Below, in pieces: positions 1 through 5,448 of a stretch of DNA of 16,270 nt. A program made the position numbers and the translations under genes. Source of the stretch: JACTMJ01 sp039812845 (GTDB taxonomy: Bacteria > Acidobacteriota > Terriglobia > Bryobacterales > Bryobacteraceae); the NCBI GenBank assembly GCA_039812845.1, contig JBDIBK010000097.1, positions 1 through 16,270 of the forward strand, read 5' to 3'. Each line of letters opens with the position of its first letter. Within the stretch, counting starts at the first letter, position 1. The notes beneath the pieces were generated by a model. That model was not told the origin of the DNA, searched no databases, and worked only from the letters and a program-made list of their open reading frames with translations.

Positions 1-59
1 AAGCCTAGGCGCGCGCCCGGCGCCGGTCGCCGCGCCAGCCCCGGCCTGCCCGCACCGTG

Positions 60-2267
60 CTACCTCGCGGGGACGACAATGCTGGCCACCGCCTCGTTGT
101 CGAACTCATCCAATACCCGCACCGCCACCACGGATCCCGGCGCGGCCGCCGCCTCCGGCAGACGGAGCGCATAGCGGAGCGAAGTGGCGTCGGAGAGGCC
201 GGTCTCCGGCTCAATCCGCGCCCATTCCTTGCCGTTCACGGAGTGATATGCCTTGCGCACCGGGCTGCGGTCGTCGGCAGCCGTCCACGTGATCTCCACC
301 GCGTTGTTCACCCGCTTGGCCGAGAGCGCCTCTATCCGCGGCTTGGTGTTGTCGATCGTAAACGGGTCCGTAATCGCGCTGCCTTCGAGCGCTTCCTCCG
401 GCACATTCGATTTCCGGTCGCTGGCCGTGATCCGCACTTCGTAACGTCCGTCCGGCCACGCGCTCGAATCCCAGGAATACTGCGGCTCCGTCAGGTCTTT
501 CGCCAGTTGCAGCCAGTTCGGCGCTCCGGCGGAGCGAATCTCCAGCGCATAGCTAAGCTCATCCCCGTTGGTGTCCTCCGCCGCCCAGCGAACCCCCACA
601 TGGCCCTTGGCATAGTTCATGGAAATCGCGCCTCCAGCGCCCAGCGGGAGCGGCGTCGAGCGGGCTCGCGTCTTGCCGGTGAGCGGCTGCAGCGTCAATT
701 TGTCCGACGCGGCAATCGCAAGCAGGCGCGGGGGGAATGAATAGTTCGGAGGAGTCGCCTCGGTGGCCGTGATCCGCGGAGGGAAGTTCTTGCTCCGATA
801 GGCGAGTTCCACCGCCCGCAGTTCTGGAGCGCTCCCCGCGCCCTTCAACTCAGCGCGCCACTGCACATAGCGGGCAGCGGGGACGCGAACGGAGTTCTCC
901 GCCCCAACGCGCACGGCTTGGGACCAGGCGCTCCAGTTCTTCTGGGGCCGGTTCACGTTTCCAGACCGCACTTGCACCAGCAGGGAGTCTCCATCCCCCT
1001 TCCCCTCCACGTTCACCCTGCCCCAGTTTGCGAAGAAATCGGAATCGAAGACCTCGCTTTCAAAGCTTCCGTCCTCGGCAAGCCCCGGCCCGGCCTTATG
1101 GATCTTGCCGATGTTGGCTGTGGAAAACACGACCCCCCCATCCGGGAGCGGCAGCAGCGCCGTGATCTGTTCCGCGTGCGCTTCGAGAAGAGATGTGAAC
1201 AAGCGGTCTTCCTCCAGGCGCACCAGTTCGCCCTCATTGCCCGTGCCCAGAACAACCCGGTCTTTCGCGTCCACCGCGAGGGCATAGACGATGTCCCGCT
1301 CGCTCTCCCACACGGTTTCCGGGAAGCCGTCCTTGCCGATGCGGATGACATCGGCGCCGCCCGCCGCCGCCGGTCGTGCAGCGGTGGGCGTTGGACGGGG
1401 AGGCTGTGGCTGGCCTGTTGTGGCCGCGGCCGTCGCCGGCGCGGTTGGTGCTGGAGGCGGGGGTGTGGCCAGTGGCGGGGCCGGAGCGGGCCGCACTCCC
1501 CGGCCGCGTTTGGCGCCCGCCGCCGCCACGAAGATCTCATGGTTCCGGGTGAGCGCGATGCTCGTAATCTCCTCGCGGGCCGCCTGATAAACCACAAACG
1601 GTTCTCCCGTTGGAGAAACGCGCAGCACCAGTCCGCTGGGGGCCGTCCCGGCATATACTTGGTCGCCCGCGTCCACCAGCAGAGAACGCACGTGCGTCTC
1701 GTCGGTTTCGAGATACACCGCCGCCTTGCCCGCGCCGTCGATCCGGTAGATCACGCCCTTGTCGCCCGTCGCGGCCAGCAGGTTCTGCTTGGAGTCGAAG
1801 GCCATCGCCCAGACGTACGCCGTGGGGAGACCCGTGAAGAGTTCCGCCTTCCCTTCGGCAATGCGGAAAATGCGGGCATCCGGAGAGACTCCGGCATAAA
1901 CGCGGTCTTGCCGGTCCACCGCGAGGGCGAAGCACGCGAGCCCGTCCACTTCGGCGATGGATTCCGCCTTGCCCGCCGGAGAGATCCGGTAGATCCGCAG
2001 CTTCTCGCTTTCCGGCGACGGCGCGGCCGTGTATACGTTGCCCTTGCTGTCCGCCGCCAGCGCCCAGATCGCATCGGCGGAGGTGTCGAGCAGCTCCTTC
2101 AGTGCGGGAGAGAGCGTCAGCAGGCCGTCGCTTCGAAGCGCGATGCGCTCCCGCTTGCCTTGAGCCAGGTCTTCGTGGCTGGATTGCCGCCAGGTTTCGG
2201 TTTCCACTCCCCGTGCGGGGCAGAGCAGCAGCCCGGCCAGGGCAGCGATCGACAGTGTGCGCATCAT
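60..2267 (-). CDS. Exported seven-bladed beta-propeller protein with C-terminal Ig/FnIII-like domains
   Basis: A predicted exported protein of about 735 residues; function not recognised. I start it at the ATG at 2267, directly before a signal peptide (MMRTLSIAALAGLLLC), not at the TTG eight codons upstream. Residues about 67-391 hold seven NHL/WD-like repeats of about 40 residues, each with a core such as DSKGNVYTA, DRQDRVYAG, DSKQNLLAAT or DAKDRVVLGT, which fits a seven-bladed propeller. Repeat 5 is interrupted by a Pro/Ala/Thr-rich stretch (residues about 258-304). After the propeller come a beta-sandwich-like region (about 400-490) and two Ig/FnIII-like segments; the last contains VEITWTAADD. 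No catalytic motif is visible. It lies 46 bp downstream of the S55 peptidase gene on the same strand, so the two are probably co-transcribed. The domain order suggests a scaffold or ligand-binding protein in the periplasm or on the surface, which is inference. Confidence 0.85.
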   Translation of the reverse strand: MMRTLSIAALAGLLLCPARGVETETWRQSSHEDLAQGKRERIALRSDGLLTLSPALKELLDTSADAIWALAADSKGNVYTAAPSPESEKLRIYRISPAGKAESIAEVDGLACFALAVDRQDRVYAGVSPDARIFRIAEGKAELFTGLPTAYVWAMAFDSKQNLLAATGDKGVIYRIDGAGKAAVYLETDETHVRSLLVDAGDQVYAGTAPSGLVLRVSPTGEPFVVYQAAREEITSIALTRNHEIFVAAAGAKRGRGVRPAPAPPLATPPPPAPTAPATAAATTGQPQPPRPTPTAARPAAAGGADVIRIGKDGFPETVWESERDIVYALAVDAKDRVVLGTGNEGELVRLEEDRLFTSLLEAHAEQITALLPLPDGGVVFSTANIGKIHKAGPGLAEDGSFESEVFDSDFFANWGRVNVEGKGDGDSLLVQVRSGNVNRPQKNWSAWSQAVRVGAENSVRVPAARYVQWRAELKGAGSAPELRAVELAYRSKNFPPRITATEATPPNYSFPPRLLAIAASDKLTLQPLTGKTRARSTPLPLGAGGAISMNYAKGHVGVRWAAEDTNGDELSYALEIRSAGAPNWLQLAKDLTEPQYSWDSSAWPDGRYEVRITASDRKSNVPEEALEGSAITDPFTIDNTKPRIEALSAKRVNNAVEITWTAADDRSPVRKAYHSVNGKEWARIEPETGLSDATSLRYALRLPEAAAAPGSVVAVRVLDEFDNEAVASIVVPAR

Positions 2268-2313
2268 CGTTGCGTAATTCCCGTTTTCCAATCAGATTTC
2301 CAAGGGGCGGCCG

Positions 2314-4245
2314 TCAATTCACATGCAGCCGCAGCGCCAGGCTTCCGTCGATCATGTAGTCGAAGGGGATGGCGGCGGTTTCTTCAATCGTCTGGTTCAG
2401 ATTCACCGTGCTTCGGCCCGCGTCCTTGGTGGGATTGATGACGTTCAGCACCGAGGCCGGCAATCGCGGCATCACCTTGTCTTCCTTGTAGACCGAAGGC
2501 GAGGATTGCACCAGAGAAACATACAGCTTGTTGTTGCTGCGCTCCTGGTTGAGCAGGGATACCGTGCGGTTCAGATCGAGGTGCTTGTTGGCATTGCGAA
2601 CCAGCGCCTGCTGGCGGTTCAGGGTATCCGCGTCGGAAAGCAGCAGGCGGTGCTCCCCGGCCGGAATCTGCGCCGGGATCTTCACGGCAAAACTGCGCTC
2701 CAGGCGCTTCCCCCGGTAGGGCCGCAGAAACACTTTCACGTTCACGGTGTCGCCGGGGTGGACTTCGCTCTTGTCCATCCAGGCGTTCTCAATCGCGGCG
2801 ATCCGCCGTTCCGGAAGCAAATCCACCGTCATATCCACGCTCCGCACGCGGGGCGCGTTCACGGAATTCTGGAAGAGCTGGTTGAACTTGTCCGCCCACC
2901 AACCGGCCAGCATCAGGTGCGCCGGCATGGGCAGATCTTCCTGCGGCCGAATCGTGGAGAGTTCGATCTTCTGGTTGTTCTCGAATTCGATCGACCCCTG
3001 AAAGCGGTAAGTGGCATCGTCCATGAAGTCGTTCAGCCCATTGATGGAATTGAACAGGGTCATCATCATGAGCACAGGGGTCCACTTCTGGTGGACAAAC
3101 ACCTGAAAGCCGAGATCCTTCTCCTTGCGAAGCTGATTCTTTTCGTCGAAGCTGCGCACCTTCACCGCCACCGGAACCATCTCGGCGCTCTCGCCCAGCA
3201 CGCCCATAATCCCGCTGTGGCGGTCCTGGCGCAGCGCCCCCACCACCTCCGTGGCGTTAGCGATCTTGTTGGGCTGAAATTTGCTCGAAAGCACCATCAG
3301 CACTTCGCCTTTCGCCATCGGCATGCTCACCGGTCCCAAATTGAAGAACGGGTGGCCGAATGCCAGCACCCGCTTGCCGTCGTTATAGGTCACCGTGCCC
3401 AGGCCGGTAATCGACATATCGCCCGATACCAGCACGCCCGCCACCGGCGCGCCGGGGCGCAGCGAATCTTCCCACCCGGCGGCTGGTTTCGCGGTATTCA
3501 TAGCCGCGCCCGCTCCCCCGCGCACCGGCTGAAGCCCCATCTGGCGGAGCATCGGGCCAAAGGTGTCGAGGGTATCGTCCGTGAAGCCACTGAAGGCGAG
3601 CGGCGTTTCGATCGGCGTCAATTGCGCGCCCGCCAGAGGCGAACTCAGTTGCGCGCCCGCCGCCATCACCTGCCGTGCGAGCCCGTCGGGAAGCGGCACG
3701 CTGGCCGTGTTCACAGCCTTCTCGGGAACCTTCGCGCCGGGGGGCAGGGTATCGTCGAACTCGTTGATCTCCAGCATCTGCTCAATCGGAGTGATGCCGC
3801 AAATGGCATCCGGCGAGAAGACGCTCAGCCTTAGCGAAACGGCCCCCACCAGCTTGCCATCAATGTAGACCGGGCTGCCGCTCATTCCGCCCGCGACGTT
3901 CGTCTCCGCCGCCTTGCCGCCCATCTTGCCCAGAATGATGTCCTGCCGCGGACCCCAGGCGTTCTTCCAGAGGCCGATAATCTCGATCGGCACCGCCTCG
4001 GCGTCGTTCCCCAGGAATACGGTCCACGCGGTTGCCTGCATTCCCGGCTTCAACTGGCTCAGGGGAAAGGTCTCCACCGCCCCCGCGCGCGGGGCTTCCA
4101 TCGGGCGATTCTCCCCGGCGGGGCCGGTCGCCGTTCCCGAGGCGGCCCGAGGGGTCGGAGCCGCCGGGGGTACCGAGACGGGCTGAGCCGGCACGGCGAG
4201 CGCCGCCAACAACGCTGGCACAAACACCCGGAGCACTGGACGCAT
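2314..4245 (-). CDS. Exported SpoIVB peptidase S55-domain protein
   Basis: About 643 residues. The start is the ATG at 4245, which has GGGGAG six bases upstream and opens a signal peptide (MRPVLRVFVPALLAALAVPA); an in-frame ATG at 4260 lacks this support. A Pro/Ala-rich segment (about 22-55) precedes the S55-like core. That core has TVFLGN near residue 75, then GMSGSPVYIDGKLVGA from residue 120, which carries the candidate nucleophilic serine, and GITPIEQML near 150. A second block from about 280 has GLGTVTYNDGKRVLAFGHP, with the candidate catalytic His at about 298. The C-terminal third is Ig-like (HPGDTVNVKVFLRPY) and probably binds or positions something. SpoIVB of Bacillus is a serine peptidase in sporulation signalling; acidobacteria do not sporulate, so this one presumably cleaves envelope proteins or acts as a binding domain. 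Its motif order differs from SpoIVB (see findings). It is the first gene of a probable pair with the propeller gene downstream. Confidence 0.88.
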   Translation of the reverse strand: MRPVLRVFVPALLAALAVPAQPVSVPPAAPTPRAASGTATGPAGENRPMEAPRAGAVETFPLSQLKPGMQATAWTVFLGNDAEAVPIEIIGLWKNAWGPRQDIILGKMGGKAAETNVAGGMSGSPVYIDGKLVGAVSLRLSVFSPDAICGITPIEQMLEINEFDDTLPPGAKVPEKAVNTASVPLPDGLARQVMAAGAQLSSPLAGAQLTPIETPLAFSGFTDDTLDTFGPMLRQMGLQPVRGGAGAAMNTAKPAAGWEDSLRPGAPVAGVLVSGDMSITGLGTVTYNDGKRVLAFGHPFFNLGPVSMPMAKGEVLMVLSSKFQPNKIANATEVVGALRQDRHSGIMGVLGESAEMVPVAVKVRSFDEKNQLRKEKDLGFQVFVHQKWTPVLMMMTLFNSINGLNDFMDDATYRFQGSIEFENNQKIELSTIRPQEDLPMPAHLMLAGWWADKFNQLFQNSVNAPRVRSVDMTVDLLPERRIAAIENAWMDKSEVHPGDTVNVKVFLRPYRGKRLERSFAVKIPAQIPAGEHRLLLSDADTLNRQQALVRNANKHLDLNRTVSLLNQERSNNKLYVSLVQSSPSVYKEDKVMPRLPASVLNVINPTKDAGRSTVNLNQTIEETAAIPFDYMIDGSLALRLHVN

Positions 4246-4559
4246 TTCAGCTCCCCACATTGCAATTTGACACGGGAAATCGCCGGGCGGGCGAGGCCTG
4301 CCATTAACCTAGATTATGTGCGACAACGCGCCCGCGTTACAAACACATGGCGTTGCAAGAGTGGCGTGCTTCTCGAAGCGGCAGCGCGGGAGATTCGGGA
4401 GGGCGGTTGCCCGCGGCGGCGCGGGACGGGAATCCGTCTGTTGCGGCGCGTCCGGAACCCCGATACGGCATCCGCTCCGGCGCAAGCGGCGGGTGCGGGA
4501 AACCCGCCCGTGCAGCCGGCTCGGGCAGCCGGCTGTCTCGGGAAGGCGCAGCGGAATTC
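4246..4559. other. Intergenic region between the S55 gene and the Thr-rich protein gene
   Basis: About 310 bp with no convincing gene; reading frames here have atypical Arg/Gly/Ala-rich translations. It must contain the promoter of the S55 gene at its left end, but I see no clear -35/-10 pair. The right end contains the hairpin listed at 4513-4535. Confidence 0.5.
4513..4535 (-). terminator. Terminator-like hairpin downstream of the Thr-rich protein gene
   Basis: CAGCCGGCT, a five-base loop (CGGGC) and AGCCGGCTG form a perfect 9-bp stem. It starts about 25 bases after the stop codon of the minus-strand gene that ends at 4560. No U-tract follows on the minus strand, so it may be a transcript-stabilising hairpin or a pause site and not a classic intrinsic terminator. 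Confidence 0.4.
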
Positions 4560-5024
4560 CTAGCGATTCCCGCGGGTTCTGGTCTTCGTGGTCGTCGTTC
4601 CGTTGCGGTGCACCACCGTCTTGGTGGCCTGCCCGTTCCCGACGGTCAGCGTGGAACTGCGCGTTCTGCCCGCGCTGCCGGTGGCGGAGCGTTCGCGCGT
4701 CCGGGTCCCGTCATCGTTCTTGGTAAAGGTCTCGGATTCGGTGCGGGTCTTGCCGTTGGGTCCCGTCCGTGTGTACGTGTATCCGCGCTCGCCGTCGGAG
4801 CCGTTCTTGTCGCGCACCCGCGTGCTGGTGGCGGTCTTGCCGGAGGCGCTGGTGGCGGTCTTCTCCGTGGTGACCGTGCCGTTCCCGTCGCGGGTCTTCA
4901 CTTTCTCGTAGGTGCCCCCATTCTTGCCCTCTTTGACCACCGTCGTCGTTGACTGCGCGGCGGCGGATACGGAAAGCAGGCACCCGGCGGTGAGCGCGCC
5001 CATGAGCAATTGTCTGAATGTCAT
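4560..5024 (-). CDS. Small exported Thr/Gly/Lys/Arg-rich repetitive protein
   Basis: A protein of 154 residues, not assigned to a named family. The start is the ATG at 5024 because AAGGAGGAG, a near-perfect Shine-Dalgarno sequence, lies just upstream; an earlier in-frame ATG at 5066 has no such site. Residues 1-23 are a signal peptide (MTFRQLLMGALTAGCLLSVS) with a likely cleavage near AAAQ. The mature part is almost free of hydrophobic core residues. It consists of degenerate repeats of about 15-20 residues with Thr alternating with charged residues and with recurring GNG, NGK or SGKT turns (SASGKTATSTRV, GPNGKTRTESETF, GSAGRTRSSTLTV). It is strongly basic at the C-terminus (KTRTRGNR). This pattern fits an extended beta-rich or disordered secreted protein that could bind polyanions or the cell surface; that is inference. 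It stands alone between the S55 gene and selC. Confidence 0.8.
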   Translation of the reverse strand: MTFRQLLMGALTAGCLLSVSAAAQSTTTVVKEGKNGGTYEKVKTRDGNGTVTTEKTATSASGKTATSTRVRDKNGSDGERGYTYTRTGPNGKTRTESETFTKNDDGTRTRERSATGSAGRTRSSTLTVGNGQATKTVVHRNGTTTTKTRTRGNR

Positions 5025-5210
5025 CGTTGTCTCCTCCTTGCATTCGCCCCTCGTGGGACCATGCACTCCTGAACCCGGAACGCTTCGCGAAGTTGCGGAT
5101 CGCGCCCACGGTTTCGCTCAGGAAACATTCAGTCTTGCGGGTCCAGCCTCGCGGGAACGGCCTAGAGTGAACAATGCTGCCACTCGGCTGGCGATAAGAA
5201 GGAAAGCAGT

Positions 5211-5307
5211 TGGCGGAAGCCAGTGAGGGTCGAACTCACCTGCACTGCGAGACGCAGCGCACAACGGGTTTGAAGCCCGCGCCCGACACCGGCCGGAATT
5301 GGCTTCC
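5211..5307 (-). tRNA. selC: tRNA-Sec (anticodon UCA)
   Basis: Selenocysteine tRNA, 97 nt including an encoded CCA end. Read on the minus strand: an 8-bp acceptor stem (GGAAGCCA with TGGCTTCC), two linker bases, a 6-bp D-stem (TCCGGC with GTCGGG, two G-U pairs) around a 4-base CGGT loop, an anticodon stem (GCGGG with CCCGT) around loop CTTCAAA giving anticodon TCA, a long 9-bp variable arm (TGCGCTGCG with CGCAGTGCA), a T-arm (GTGAG, loop TTCGACC, CTCAC), discriminator G, then CCA. An acceptor/T-arm of 8+5 pairs, a long D-stem with a tiny loop and a UCA anticodon are the hallmarks of bacterial tRNA-Sec and exclude ordinary tRNA-Ser. SelA, SelB and SelD are not in this window and must be elsewhere if the system works. 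No selenoprotein gene was recognised here. Confidence 0.96.
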
Positions 5308-5313
5308 GTTCGG

Positions 5314-5341
5314 AGTGTAACATTGCCGCCAGCCGTTTCAC
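5314..5341 (-). promoter_or_regulatory. Candidate selC promoter
   Basis: On the minus strand, TACACT (plus 5314-5319) lies six bases before the mature tRNA 5' end. It is preceded by TGT, giving an extended -10 arrangement. A weak -35 candidate, GTGAAA (plus 5336-5341), lies 16 bp upstream. The position suits a tRNA whose transcript starts near the mature end. Both boxes match consensus only 4 of 6. Confidence 0.4.
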
Positions 5342-5343
5342 GA

Positions 5344-5359
5344 GGGGGCCATCGCCCCC
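5344..5359. repeat. GC-rich inverted repeat between selC and the TonB-dependent receptor
   Basis: GGGGGC, loop CATC, then GCCCCC: a perfect 6-bp stem located between the divergent selC promoter and the receptor gene, about 90 bp upstream of the receptor start. It could be an operator or a leader hairpin. There is nothing else to support a function, and a short GC palindrome can arise by chance in such GC-rich DNA. Confidence 0.3.
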
Positions 5360-5448
5360 GCAAGCCTCGCGCCACTCCTGAATCGCTCAATGCACGGATG
5401 CTTCGTGGGATGCTGAAAGTATCCCGTTCTCGCACGGATCTACCAACC

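Noticed and set aside
17..26. CCGGCGCCGG palindrome just downstream of the propeller gene, considered as a terminator
   Set aside because: No U-tract on the minus strand and such palindromes are expected at this GC content.
57..740. Long plus-strand open frame opposite the propeller gene
   Set aside because: Shadow of the minus-strand gene: His/Arg-rich translation, no signal or domain, and the opposite frame encodes clear propeller repeats.
2290..2316. Possible UGA recoding (selenocysteine) at the stop codon of the S55 gene
   Set aside because: The stop is followed at once by the next gene, no SECIS-like hairpin is apparent and homologous proteins, as I recall them, end here with an Ig-like strand.
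918..2438. 506-codon plus-strand open frame
   Set aside because: Antisense of the propeller gene in GC-rich DNA; Arg/Gly/His-rich with no recognisable motif.
2323..3834. 503-codon plus-strand open frame opposite the S55 gene
   Set aside because: The antisense frame has atypical composition, while the minus strand shows GMSGSP and FGHP motifs and a signal peptide.
5083..5092. CTTCGCGAAG palindrome upstream of the Thr-rich protein gene
   Set aside because: Only 10 bases and built from CG-rich steps common in this genome; no second copy or promoter element to support an operator.
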